Origin: Methanosarcinales archaeon
Lineage (GTDB): Archaea; Halobacteriota; Methanosarcinia; Methanosarcinales; Methanogasteraceae
Length of the DNA stretch: 17,054 bases
Assembly: GCA_030605805.1 (NCBI GenBank)
Contig: JAUWHQ010000001.1
Coordinates: 1-17,054 of the forward strand
Reading direction: 5' to 3'
This document shows positions 6,276 through 13,727 of the stretch, one piece after another. The position numbers and the translations under genes were made by a program. The notes below the pieces were generated by a model that saw nothing but the letters and a program-made list of their open reading frames with translations, had not been told where the DNA came from and searched no databases. Every line of letters begins with the position of its first letter. Positions within the stretch are counted from its first letter, which is position 1.

Positions 6276-6517
6276 TCTGGATACTCGATATCACGATGTT
6301 ATTCTTCCTTGTGGTCTGTGCAATCGCCGCAATCTCGATAAAAGACCTCCTCTCAGCGATAATAATCCTCTCAGCCTACAGCCTGATAATGGCGATCGTC
6401 TGGGTCGAGATGCACTCGGTCGATGTCGGATTCACCGAAGCTGCGGTCGGCGCGGGAATCACGACAGTCTTATTCATCGCAACGCTTGCAAGAACCGAAG
6501 GGAGGAGTGAGGATTGA
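6272..6517 (+). CDS. MbhD-like subunit (DUF4040; MnhA C-terminal segment)
   Basis: This 81-residue protein has three hydrophobic helices and the conserved segment VGFTEAAVGAGITTVLFI (52-69), typical of the DUF4040/MbhD family. In bacterial Mrp this segment is part of the C-terminal end of MnhA; in archaeal Mbh and related complexes it is a separate gene, as here. Acidic residues D25, E46, D51 and E56 lie in or near the membrane and are candidates for the ion path. It overlaps mnhG by four bases and the next gene by four (TTGA). Confidence 0.85.
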   Translation: MIWILDITMLFFLVVCAIAAISIKDLLSAIIILSAYSLIMAIVWVEMHSVDVGFTEAAVGAGITTVLFIATLARTEGRSED

Positions 6518-6789
6518 AGACGCTGGCACTCTTCGTGGTCGTGATCACAGGCGCGATGCTGATCTACGCTGGGCAGGACCTGCCAGCGTTCGGGGACATA
6601 AATTCACCATCGTACCAGGCTCCGATGACCCAGTACTTCATCGAGAACTCTGAGACCGAGTCTGGCGTGACAAACATCGTTACCGCTCTTCTTGCCAGTT
6701 ACAGAGGCTACGATACGCTTGGGGAGACTGCAGTGATCTTCACCGCGGGAATGGCAGTCATGCTGCTCCTCCGGAGGCGTGAAAGATGA
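6514..6789 (+). CDS. MbhE-like subunit (MnhA C-terminal/MnhB N-terminal type)
   Basis: This 91-residue protein has an N-terminal helix (about 3-20), an extracytoplasmic-like polar loop and a second helix (73-86). VTNIVTALLASYRGYDTLGE (52-71) is the family signature shared by MbhE and the matching part of MnhA/B. It starts with TTG at 6514, overlapping the previous stop as TTGA; GGAGGAGTGAGG just upstream (6501-6512) supports that start. With the preceding gene it replaces the tail of a full-length bacterial MnhA. Its stop overlaps the mnhB start as ATGA. Confidence 0.85.
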   Translation: MKTLALFVVVITGAMLIYAGQDLPAFGDINSPSYQAPMTQYFIENSETESGVTNIVTALLASYRGYDTLGETAVIFTAGMAVMLLLRRRER

Positions 6790-7238
6790 GCAGAATCCAG
6801 GAGAGCGTGATCATCAGAACGGTCGTGCGAATCATGGTCCCGTTCATCCAGCTCTTCGCGCTCTACGTGATCATGCACGGCGCAAGCGGACCCGGCGGCG
6901 GCTTTCAGGGTGGCGTGATCTTCGGAGCAGCAATCATCCTCTACGCGATGATCTACGGCATCGCTGAGGGGAAAAGGAAGATGTCTGATGCTCTCGACAA
7001 GATTCTTGCAAGCACAGGGCTTACCATCTTTGCAGCGACGGGACTTGCCTGCATCGTCTGTGGAGGGATGTTCCTGCAGTACAACGCAGTTCCGCTGCTG
7101 CCGGATCCTGCTCTGGTCTCCAAGTACCTGATCGATCTGGTGGAGATCGGGATCGGGATCACCGTGCTCGCAGTCATGATCTCGCTCTTCTTTGACATCT
7201 CACCGCCCGAATCAGAATCAGAGGAGGTGGAAGAATGA
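6786..7238 (+). CDS. mnhB: Mrp antiporter subunit B (MnhB/MbhF-like)
   Basis: This 150-residue protein has four hydrophobic helices. The signature HGASGPGGGFQGGVIFGAAI (31-50) is characteristic of MnhB; most members have HGHxSPGGGFQGG. The tail is acidic (ESESEEVEE). The start is set by a four-base ATGA overlap with the previous gene and the stop by the same overlap with mnhC. It is a structural membrane subunit next to MnhC and MnhD in Mrp complexes. Confidence 0.93.
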   Translation: MSRIQESVIIRTVVRIMVPFIQLFALYVIMHGASGPGGGFQGGVIFGAAIILYAMIYGIAEGKRKMSDALDKILASTGLTIFAATGLACIVCGGMFLQYNAVPLLPDPALVSKYLIDLVEIGIGITVLAVMISLFFDISPPESESEEVEE

Positions 7239-7699
7239 GCGGGATCATCGATGTCGTCTATGCCGAGTATAATTACTGGATATATGTGACGCTGATGATG
7301 ATCGGGTTCTATGCGATGATCGCAAAGAAGAACTTAATCAAGAAGATCATCGGAGCAAACATCTTCCAGACCGCGATCTTCCTCTTCTATATCTCGCTTG
7401 CAGACGTCACGGGCGGCACCGCGCCGATTCTTGTAGGCGGACACGGCGGAGAACATGCAGAGCACGTGGAACACGCAGCCGAGGTGATCTACACGAACCC
7501 AGTCCCGCACTGCCTGATACTGACAGCGATTGTGGTTGCGGTCAGTACCACCGCTGTTGCGCTTGCGTTAATCATCAGAATCTATAATGAGTACGGATCG
7601 ATCGAGGAGGACGTGATCCTTGCGGCAAGAAGGGAACTCCAGCCCGAGTTTTCCGAGCACGCGAGGCAGAAAGGTGTCGCGGAGGTGGGCGAGCAATGA
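7235..7699 (+). CDS. mnhC: Mrp antiporter subunit C (MnhC/MbhG-like, NuoK family)
   Basis: This 154-residue protein is of the NuoK/MnhC type with three helices (about 14-29, 38-57, 92-112). NPVPHCLILTAIVVAVSTTA (88-107) is the family signature. Between helices 2 and 3 it carries a His/Glu-rich loop, GGHGGEHAEHVEHAAE (about 68-83), and the C-terminus extends about 35 residues past the last helix. Subunit C bridges MnhA- and MnhD-type antiporter subunits. GGAGG lies upstream in the end of mnhB. It is the last gene of the overlapping chain; a repeat island follows. Confidence 0.92.
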   Translation: MSGIIDVVYAEYNYWIYVTLMMIGFYAMIAKKNLIKKIIGANIFQTAIFLFYISLADVTGGTAPILVGGHGGEHAEHVEHAAEVIYTNPVPHCLILTAIVVAVSTTAVALALIIRIYNEYGSIEEDVILAARRELQPEFSEHARQKGVAEVGEQ

Positions 7700-7967
7700 T
7701 GGCTACATCGAGATCACGAATGACACGAATGGACGAATCACACGAATTTTGTTGTGGTCAAATCGATCCCACACAAGCGGTAAAAGTCACCGGATTTAAC
7801 CACAGAGAACACAGAGAGCACAGAGTTTTTAAATCGATCCTCCGTGTCCCTCTGTGTCCTCTGTGGTTGTATTTCCTACTGATGTCATTTATGTCAGTCG
7901 CGGTGTTGTGCATCCAACCGACCATTACAGAATCACACGAATTTAACGATGGGCAGGAGGTTCTGCG
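7700..7967. repeat. Dispersed-repeat island 1 (ACAGAG and CACGAAT families) between mnhC and mnhD
   Basis: This 268-base gap in an otherwise tightly packed operon holds no credible gene. Its left part has CACGAAT spaced at about nine bases (7715, 7724, 7741). The centre is an inverted repeat: the left arm 7798-7825 starts AACCACAGAGAACACAGAG, and the right arm 7840-7868 ends CCTCTGTGGTT. GAATCACACGAATTT occurs in direct orientation at 7735-7749 and 7930-7944, and AAATCGATCC at 7760-7769 and 7831-7840. Repeats of this wording are widely dispersed in environmental bacterial and archaeal genomes (from memory). The mnhD ribosome binding site GGAGG lies at 7956-7960. Confidence 0.8.
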
Positions 7968-9476
7968 ATGACCGGATTTGAGCTCATCGCAACACATCTT
8001 CCGGTACTTGCAGTCGTAGTCCCGCTGATTGCAGGCTTCCTGACGCCGATTGTCGGGTGGATCGATCGCCGACTTCCGTGGTACTGGGTGATGCTCGCGA
8101 TGTTTGTGGTTCTCCTGATTGCGGGAAGCAACCTTGCAACTGTTATCAACTCGGGAACGATCCACTACAAACTCGGTGGCTGGGACCCGCCATTTGGTAT
8201 CGAATATGTGATCGACCTCTTAAACGGGTTCGTCTGCCTGATAATCGCGTTCATCGGTCTCATGGTATCGATATACTCGTTGGAGAGCGTCAAAAAAGAA
8301 GTTCCGGGAAAGACGACCCAGTTCTACTCCGTTTTCCTGCTCCTGATAACAGGACTGATGGGGATGACAATCACCGGTGATATCTTCAACTTCTATGTCT
8401 TCCTTGAGATTTCGTCGCTCACTGCCTACGCACTCATTGCGATGGGTGACCGCGGAGATGGTGTTGTTGCAAGCTTCAACTACCTGATCATGGGAACGGT
8501 CGCAGCATCGTTCATCCTGCTCGGGATCGGGTACCTCTACGCGGTCACAGGCACGCTGAACATGGCTGACATGCAGAGCATCCTTCCGAGCATCTATGAG
8601 AACAGGGTCGTGCTTGCCGCACTCGCATTCTTCATGGTGGGATTTAGTATCAAGGTCGGTCTCTTCCCGCTTCATGCGTGGCTTCCTGATGCGTACACAC
8701 ACGCACCATCCACAGCAAGCGCGCTCATCGCAGGGCTGATGACCAAGGTAGGGGTTTATGCGATGATCAGGTTCATGTTCGGCGTCTTTACACCCGCATT
8801 TGTTATCGATGTGAACATGACAGAGATCCTCACCTGGGCTGCCGCGCTTGCGATCATTGTGGGCTCGGTTCTTGCAATCGCACAAAGCGACATCAAGCGA
8901 ATGCTCGCGTACTCAAGCATCAGCCAGATTGGTTACATCCTCCTCGGAGTCGGTCTTGTGAACGTGATCGGGATGCAAGGGGGACTCCTGCACATCCTGA
9001 ACCATTCGCTGATGAAGTGTGCGCTCTTCCTTGTCGCCGGCGCGATATTTTATAGAACAGGTATCAGGAACCTCTACCAGTTCAAGGGACTCGGAAAGAA
9101 GATGCCGGTAACAACAACCGTCTTTTTGGTAGCGGCGCTCTCGATGATCGGAGTTCCCGGAACGGTTGGGTTTACAAGCAAGTGGTATCTTGCACTTGGA
9201 TCAATAGAAGCAGATCAGTGGATCTTTGTAGCGGTCATCCTGGTATCGAGCCTGCTTAATATCGTCTACTTCTGGCGGATCTTTGACAACATCTGGTTCG
9301 GGCACCCGCACGAGATCGAGCAGATCAAACGAGACGAGGCGCCGCTAACGATGCTGATTCCGATGGTGATACTGGCTATTCTCTGCGTATTCTTCGGATT
9401 CTTCTCGTGCTATCCAATTGAATATATATTTGAACCACTGGCAAAAGCACTGCTTGGATTGGGTGGGGCGCCATGA
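7968..9476 (+). CDS. mnhD: Mrp antiporter subunit D (MnhD/MbhH-like)
   Basis: This 502-residue polytopic protein of about 14 helices belongs to the NuoL/M/N antiporter-like family. All the ion-path residues are present: E147 in NFYVFLEISS (helix 5), K229 in GFSIKVGLFPLHAWLP (helix 7), K260 in IAGLMTKVGVY (helix 8), H346 and K350 in ILNHSLMK, and K405 in GFTSKW (helix 12). DIKRMLAYSSISQIGY (308-323) is also canonical. The length is normal for MnhD. GGAGG seven bases upstream sets the start. It probably exchanges H+ against Na+ across the cytoplasmic membrane. Repeat islands flank it on both sides. Confidence 0.93.
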   Translation: MTGFELIATHLPVLAVVVPLIAGFLTPIVGWIDRRLPWYWVMLAMFVVLLIAGSNLATVINSGTIHYKLGGWDPPFGIEYVIDLLNGFVCLIIAFIGLMVSIYSLESVKKEVPGKTTQFYSVFLLLITGLMGMTITGDIFNFYVFLEISSLTAYALIAMGDRGDGVVASFNYLIMGTVAASFILLGIGYLYAVTGTLNMADMQSILPSIYENRVVLAALAFFMVGFSIKVGLFPLHAWLPDAYTHAPSTASALIAGLMTKVGVYAMIRFMFGVFTPAFVIDVNMTEILTWAAALAIIVGSVLAIAQSDIKRMLAYSSISQIGYILLGVGLVNVIGMQGGLLHILNHSLMKCALFLVAGAIFYRTGIRNLYQFKGLGKKMPVTTTVFLVAALSMIGVPGTVGFTSKWYLALGSIEADQWIFVAVILVSSLLNIVYFWRIFDNIWFGHPHEIEQIKRDEAPLTMLIPMVILAILCVFFGFFSCYPIEYIFEPLAKALLGLGGAP

Positions 9477-9841
9477 GACGAAATGTGGCGATTGCGATGG
9501 GTAGAGGGTTACATGGAACTTTTCCGATTCTGACAGATTCTGTGGTTTTCAAAAGATGTCGAAAGATGGAACTTTTCATTCTTTGCGAGAGAGATCTGCG
9601 TTTTCCATGTATGCGAGGGGGCTACCGCTATCGACCACAGGAAGCATCAGAACCAGGAACTTTTAAATCTGTGTTGATGTGTAAAAGTCTCAGAAACCGT
9701 GGCGGTCACGTTTCTATTGAAAAGTTATCTGCGTTCATCAGCGTTTATCTGCGGTCGATTAAAAGAGGCTTATCCGGAATTAACCGCGGATGGACGCAGA
9801 TAAACGCAGATTCATTGTTAACTGATCACGGAGGGATTTAG
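9477..9841. repeat. Dispersed-repeat island 2 (GCAGATAAACGC family) between the two mnhD genes
   Basis: These 365 bases hold no credible gene; an open frame across them lacks coding character. The right half has an inverted repeat: arm 9727-9755 starts ATCTGCGTTCATC and arm 9783-9811 ends GATAAACGCAGAT, 24 of 29 positions matching, with a 27-base spacer. Repeats built on this GC-rich unit are common in many environmental genomes (from memory). GGAACTTTT occurs three times in the left half (9515, 9568, 9656). GGAGGG at 9830-9835 is the ribosome binding site of the next gene. Confidence 0.8.
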
Positions 9842-11332
9842 ATGGGTATTACAGAGATTAATTCAATAACCCCACTCCTTGCAGTGCTCGTATCGATGAT
9901 CGCATCGGTCCTGATCCTTGCATCTGGAAAATACCCGAACGTGAGAGAGGGCTGGACGTTTGCTGCCGCATTCATCAAGTTCGGGCTCGTGATCTCGATG
10001 CTGCCGCTGATACTCGATGGCAAGGTGATCACTTGCACGGTAATCGAGATGCTCCCGGATCTCCCGATCGCTTTCAAGGTCGATGCATTCGGAATACTAT
10101 TTGCGATCACATCCTCGTTCCTGTGGATATTCGTGTCGTCATACTCCGTCGGCTACATGCGGTCGCTAAATGAACATGCGCAGACACGGTACTTCTTCTG
10201 CTTTGCAATAGCGCTCTCTTCTGCGGTCGGGATTGCGTTCTCAGCCAATCTGGTCACGCTATTTCTGTTCTACGAGCTCCTGACGATCTCGACATACCCG
10301 CTTGTTGCGCATATCGAGACACCCGATGCGATCAGCGCGGGCAGGAAGTATCTGACGTACCTGATGATCGCAGGTGTTGCGCTCCTCTTCTCGATAGTGG
10401 TGGTCTACCACGAGACCGGAACAACAGAATTCGCATTCGGAGGCATCGCCGGAATGGACATGTTCTCAAAGACGATGCTCATAATACTCTTTGCGACGTT
10501 CATGATCGGGTGCGCAAAAGCCGCATTCATGCCGCTTCACGCGTGGCTGCCAGCGGCGATGATCGCACCGACCCCTGTGAGCGCACTACTCCATGCGGTG
10601 GCTGTTGTGAAGGCGGGCGTCTTCACCGCGGTACGGGTCATTCTCTATGTCTTTGGAGTCGATCTGATGCAAGAGAGCGGTATCTGGCTCTACATGGCGT
10701 ATTTCGTATCGATAACAATCATTCTCGCCTCGATCTACGCGCTGATGCAGGACAACCTCAAGAAACGGCTTGCATACTCGACAGTGAGCCAGTTATCATA
10801 CATTGTGCTCGGAGCGGTGCTCATAACACCGCACGGAATCACAGGCGGGATGCTGCATATCCCGTACCACGCGTTCATGAAGATCACGCTCTTCATGTGT
10901 GCCGGCGCCCTGATCGTTGCTGCAAAGAAAGAGAATATCAGCGATATGAACGGGATTGCCCGCCAGATGCCGATCACGATGCTTGCGTTTACAATAGGAG
11001 CTCTCGGCATGATCGGGATGCCACCTGTCGGTGGGTATGTGACCAAGTGGTTCCTGCTCCTGGGTGCTGCTGAGCTGCATAGCATGATTCTCGTCGCAGT
11101 GCTGCTCGTAAGTGCTGTGCTGAATGCTGCATACTTCTTCCCGGTCATATATGTTGCATTTTTTAAGAAACCTGACCATGAACTGAAGTACAATGAGGCG
11201 CCGCTTACGATGCTGGTTCCGCTTGTGATAACAGCAATAATCTCGATCGTCATCGGGATATTTCCTGATGCGCCGGGGATGTTCCTTGATATCGTCGAGA
11301 TAGCGGTTGCAAACGTTACCGGAGGGATCTAA
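9842..11332 (+). CDS. Second MnhD-like antiporter subunit (NuoL/M/N family)
   Basis: This 496-residue, roughly 14-helix protein is related to, but clearly different from, the preceding mnhD. Conserved residues are E145 (FLFYELLTIS), K226 (GCAKAAFMPLHAWLP), H251 and K257 (LLHAVAVVKAGVF), H343 and K347 (YHAFMK) and K402 (YVTKWF). APTPVSALLHA is the wording of the NuoL/MnhA/hydrogenase-4 branch, so this may take the place of the MnhA antiporter domain. GGAGGG lies six bases upstream of the ATG. Only two bases separate its stop from the next ATG, and the next gene's GGAGGG site lies in its end. Confidence 0.9.
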   Translation: MGITEINSITPLLAVLVSMIASVLILASGKYPNVREGWTFAAAFIKFGLVISMLPLILDGKVITCTVIEMLPDLPIAFKVDAFGILFAITSSFLWIFVSSYSVGYMRSLNEHAQTRYFFCFAIALSSAVGIAFSANLVTLFLFYELLTISTYPLVAHIETPDAISAGRKYLTYLMIAGVALLFSIVVVYHETGTTEFAFGGIAGMDMFSKTMLIILFATFMIGCAKAAFMPLHAWLPAAMIAPTPVSALLHAVAVVKAGVFTAVRVILYVFGVDLMQESGIWLYMAYFVSITIILASIYALMQDNLKKRLAYSTVSQLSYIVLGAVLITPHGITGGMLHIPYHAFMKITLFMCAGALIVAAKKENISDMNGIARQMPITMLAFTIGALGMIGMPPVGGYVTKWFLLLGAAELHSMILVAVLLVSAVLNAAYFFPVIYVAFFKKPDHELKYNEAPLTMLVPLVITAIISIVIGIFPDAPGMFLDIVEIAVANVTGGI

Positions 11333-11334
11333 CG

Positions 11335-11613
11335 ATGTGGTTCTTGGAAAGATGGCTCGATAATCCAGCGACTGTGAGAAAGATGGTTTATCTACTGTAC
11401 GCAAGTCTTATCATCAGTTGCCTGCTCGGTTTTGTTGTGCAGTACGGGATGGCGCCTCCTGAACACGCCGAGGAGCATGAGGGTTTCGCATTCGAGCAGA
11501 TACCCGTATTCAGTGCGATATACGGATTTATCTGCTGCGTCGCAATCATCATACTCTCGAAGGCATTCGGACATGCCGGAATCATGGTGGAGGAGGACTA
11601 CTATGATAAGTGA
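11335..11613 (+). CDS. Small two-helix membrane protein of the Mrp cluster
   Basis: This 92-residue protein has helix 1 at about 18-41 and helix 2 at about 59-76, joined by an acidic His-containing loop (PPEHAEEHEGFAFE). It begins with ERWLDNPATVRK and ends with VEEDYYDK. Similar small proteins with a YGF...C...K...EDYYD pattern occur beside MnhD-type genes in archaea and deltaproteobacteria as I recall them; their role is unknown. Placed between two large antiporter-like subunits and overlapping the next gene by 11 bases, it is probably an accessory subunit of the same complex. Confidence 0.8.
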   Translation: MWFLERWLDNPATVRKMVYLLYASLIISCLLGFVVQYGMAPPEHAEEHEGFAFEQIPVFSAIYGFICCVAIIILSKAFGHAGIMVEEDYYDK

Positions 11614-13510
11614 TATCACTGTGCCACCGGCTGCCATCTTCATTATCGGGGCTCTTTTGATACCGCTCTTTCGCGGGCGTATGAAACAGTTATACCTCCT
11701 TCTAATCCCTGCTGTGGCATTCTTGGATGTTCTGTACATACAGGAAGGCACATACTGGATTCACCCTTTTCTTGAGTATGATCTGATCCTTGGCAGGGTA
11801 GACCTCCTTTCCAAGTGCTTCGGATATGTCTTCACAATCGCTGCCTTCTGCATGACGCTGTATGCGCTGCATGTGAAAGAAACCGGGCAGCACGTCGCTG
11901 CCTTCATATACGTTGGAAGCGCGCTTGGTGTGGTCTTTGCAGGCGATCTCCTCACATTATTCATCTTCTGGGAGTTTCTGGCATGGTCTTCGGTCTGCCT
12001 TGTCTGGTACCGGCGCAGAAAGGCATCGATCGATGCGGGATTCAGGTACCTGATGGTGCACGTTGCAGGAGGCGTCATCCTGCTCGGAGGCATCATTCTG
12101 TATATGCAGGAGAATGGCGGATCGATCGCTTTCGATGCATTCGACTACGGCAGCCCGGGCACGATCATGATCCTGATCGGCTTTCTGATCAATGCCGCAG
12201 TTCCGCCGCTCCATGCATGGCTGCCTGATGCGTATCCGGAGGCAACAATCACAGGAGCGGTCTTCATGACTGCGTTCACTACAAAAACCGCTGTGTATGT
12301 GCTTGCACGCGGCTTTGCAGGCGTTGAACTGCTTATGTGGCTCGGTGCGATCATGGCGCTCTATGGTGTTGTGTATGCTGTGCTTGAAAACGATATCAGA
12401 AGACTTCTTGCATATCACATCGTCAGTCAGGTTGGTTATATGGTCTGCGGCATCGGGCTTGGCACAGCAATGGCATTAAACGGCACAACCGCACATGCAT
12501 TCTGCCACATCCTATACAAGGGACTGCTCTTTATGGGCATGGGTGCGGTAATTTACATGACCGGCAAGAACAAACTCACCGAACTCGGTGGGCTGTACAA
12601 GGTCATGCCGCTGACGCTCATACTGTATATGATCGGAGCGTTCTCCATATCAGGATTCCCGCTGTTTAATGGATTCATCAGCAAGTCGATGATCATCCAT
12701 GCGGCAGCACTCGATCATAATGCTATCATCTTTCTGATGCTCGGATGCGCTGCTGTCGGAACGTTTCTTCATACCGGTCTGAAACTGCCGTACTTTGTCT
12801 TCTTTGGTAAGGACGCCGGTATCAAAGCAAAGGATCCCCCTGTCAACATGCTGCTTGGGATGGGTGCTGCCGCATTCCTGTGCACGCTGCTCGGCTGCTA
12901 CCCACAGATTTTGTACCGGATTCTGCCGTTTCAATCGGTTGAGTACCACCCTTATGCACCAGCGCACGTAATCGGAACGATCCAACTACTGCTCTTCACT
13001 TATGTGGCATTCCTGCTGCTCATCAAGAAACTGGCAGGCGAGCCCACGATCAGTCTTGATACCGACTGGTTCTATAGGAAGGGTGGCGTGCTGTTTATGT
13101 GGGCCCTCCACAACCCGCTCGCACGTGGTACACAATGGACGATCGACGCAACGCTGGCTGTCAAGGATTTCGCGGTCTGGTTCAGCAAGAACCCGGCTGA
13201 GGCGCTCGGAATCGTCGTGGATAAGGTCTGCATCAAGGTGCTCCGCATATCGGAGGGTGTGACCGCAGGGGAAGAGAGCGCGGAAAAAGTGCTTGCTTCG
13301 CGGATACAGGCGTATCCCGGAGAGCCTGTGCGAAGAGACCCAATCGGAGTCTCTGTCCTGCTCGGAACGATCTTTTTGTTCGCGTATCTGGTGATCTACG
13401 TGGTTGCACCGCATCTCTCGGTCTATTCGATGATCGGACTTCTGATGGTTGCTCTGCTCGCGGGAATCGGGGTGCGGGTGCGGGAGATGATGCGGGGAGT
13501 GGAGGGGTGA
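11603..13510 (+). CDS. Third MnhD/NuoL-like subunit, with long C-terminal extension
   Basis: This 635-residue membrane protein has an antiporter-like core at about 1-480 and a C-terminal part of about 150 residues: a polar, amphipathic stretch from TDWFYRKGG (487) onward, then two more helices (about 583-602 and 606-625). Core residues kept are E124 (FWEFLAWSS), K228 (TTKTAVYVLARG), H302 and K306 (CHILYKG) and K361 (GFISKS). The helix-7 lysine is replaced: GFLINAAVPPLHAWLP has N197 where the first mnhD has Lys. The ATG at 11603 is chosen because the homologous sequence starts there and GGAGGAGGA (11589-11597) precedes it; the longer frame from 11432 only shadows the previous gene. It is the last operon gene; a terminator-like hairpin follows. 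Confidence 0.88.
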   Translation: MISDITVPPAAIFIIGALLIPLFRGRMKQLYLLLIPAVAFLDVLYIQEGTYWIHPFLEYDLILGRVDLLSKCFGYVFTIAAFCMTLYALHVKETGQHVAAFIYVGSALGVVFAGDLLTLFIFWEFLAWSSVCLVWYRRRKASIDAGFRYLMVHVAGGVILLGGIILYMQENGGSIAFDAFDYGSPGTIMILIGFLINAAVPPLHAWLPDAYPEATITGAVFMTAFTTKTAVYVLARGFAGVELLMWLGAIMALYGVVYAVLENDIRRLLAYHIVSQVGYMVCGIGLGTAMALNGTTAHAFCHILYKGLLFMGMGAVIYMTGKNKLTELGGLYKVMPLTLILYMIGAFSISGFPLFNGFISKSMIIHAAALDHNAIIFLMLGCAAVGTFLHTGLKLPYFVFFGKDAGIKAKDPPVNMLLGMGAAAFLCTLLGCYPQILYRILPFQSVEYHPYAPAHVIGTIQLLLFTYVAFLLLIKKLAGEPTISLDTDWFYRKGGVLFMWALHNPLARGTQWTIDATLAVKDFAVWFSKNPAEALGIVVDKVCIKVLRISEGVTAGEESAEKVLASRIQAYPGEPVRRDPIGVSVLLGTIFLFAYLVIYVVAPHLSVYSMIGLLMVALLAGIGVRVREMMRGVEG

Positions 13511-13519
13511 GGTTATGCG

Positions 13520-13553
13520 GCGGGCGGAGAAGCCCGCTCTCTGTTATTTTTTT
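13520..13553 (+). terminator. Terminator-like hairpin after the antiporter operon
   Basis: GCGGGC (13520-13525) pairs with GCCCGC (13532-13537) around a 6-base loop, and a run of seven T follows at 13547-13553. It lies 10 bases after the last antiporter stop. The T-run alone is a known archaeal termination signal. It separates the antiporter operon from the defence-like genes. Confidence 0.7.
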
Positions 13554-13559
13554 GGTTTC

Positions 13560-13588
13560 TTCACCACAGAGGTGAACAAGCATTTAAA
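13560..13588 (+). promoter_or_regulatory. Candidate promoter and operator of the NACHT operon
   Basis: TTCACC (13560-13565) and GGTGAA (13571-13576) form a perfect 6-bp inverted repeat with a 5-base spacer. Six bases further on, TTTAAA (13583-13588) could be a TATA box, predicting a start near 13610 and a leader of about 115 bases. The repeat sits where the BRE would lie, a position suited to repression. Part of it (ACCACAGAGG) also resembles the ACAGAG repeats of island 1. Confidence 0.35.
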
Positions 13589-13727
13589 CTTCAGTAACGC
13601 ACATCAGATAACAGGGGATCTGAACCAGCACGATGCCAGCAAAACCCCCGATGGTGCACAGGAGTTATTATGAATCCGTCAGATATTAATGGTAGACAAA
13701 CAACAATAAAGAAGGAAGGATTTGCCA

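Noticed and set aside
6272..6789. Two short genes as a frameshifted remnant of MnhA
   Set aside because: Separate MbhD- and MbhE-like genes with clean overlapping starts are the normal archaeal arrangement.
7715..7747. CRISPR-like spacing of CACGAAT units
   Set aside because: The units are only seven bases with about nine-base periodicity and no spacers of CRISPR length.
7735..7944. The 15-bp direct repeats as target-site duplications of an inserted element
   Set aside because: The left copy belongs to a longer series of CACGAAT units, so the copies are better read as members of a repeat family than as insertion footprints; no transposase is present.
7696..7971. 91-codon plus-strand and 135-codon minus-strand frames in repeat island 1
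   Set aside because: They are translations of the repeats themselves (for example NHREHREHR) and do not look like proteins.
8220..8885. Long antisense frames inside the antiporter genes (also 10796-11404, 11957-12418, 12986-13414)
   Set aside because: They are shadows of well-supported membrane-protein genes, rich in Cys, His and Arg as expected for antisense of hydrophobic codons.
9473..9841. 122-codon frame between the two mnhD genes
   Set aside because: It overlaps the repeat island, has no ribosome binding site and has no protein-like pattern.
13515..13673. 52-codon frame after the last antiporter gene, with a Shine-Dalgarno-like GGAGGGGTGAGG
   Set aside because: It runs through a terminator-like hairpin and T-run and its sequence is of low coding character; probably chance.
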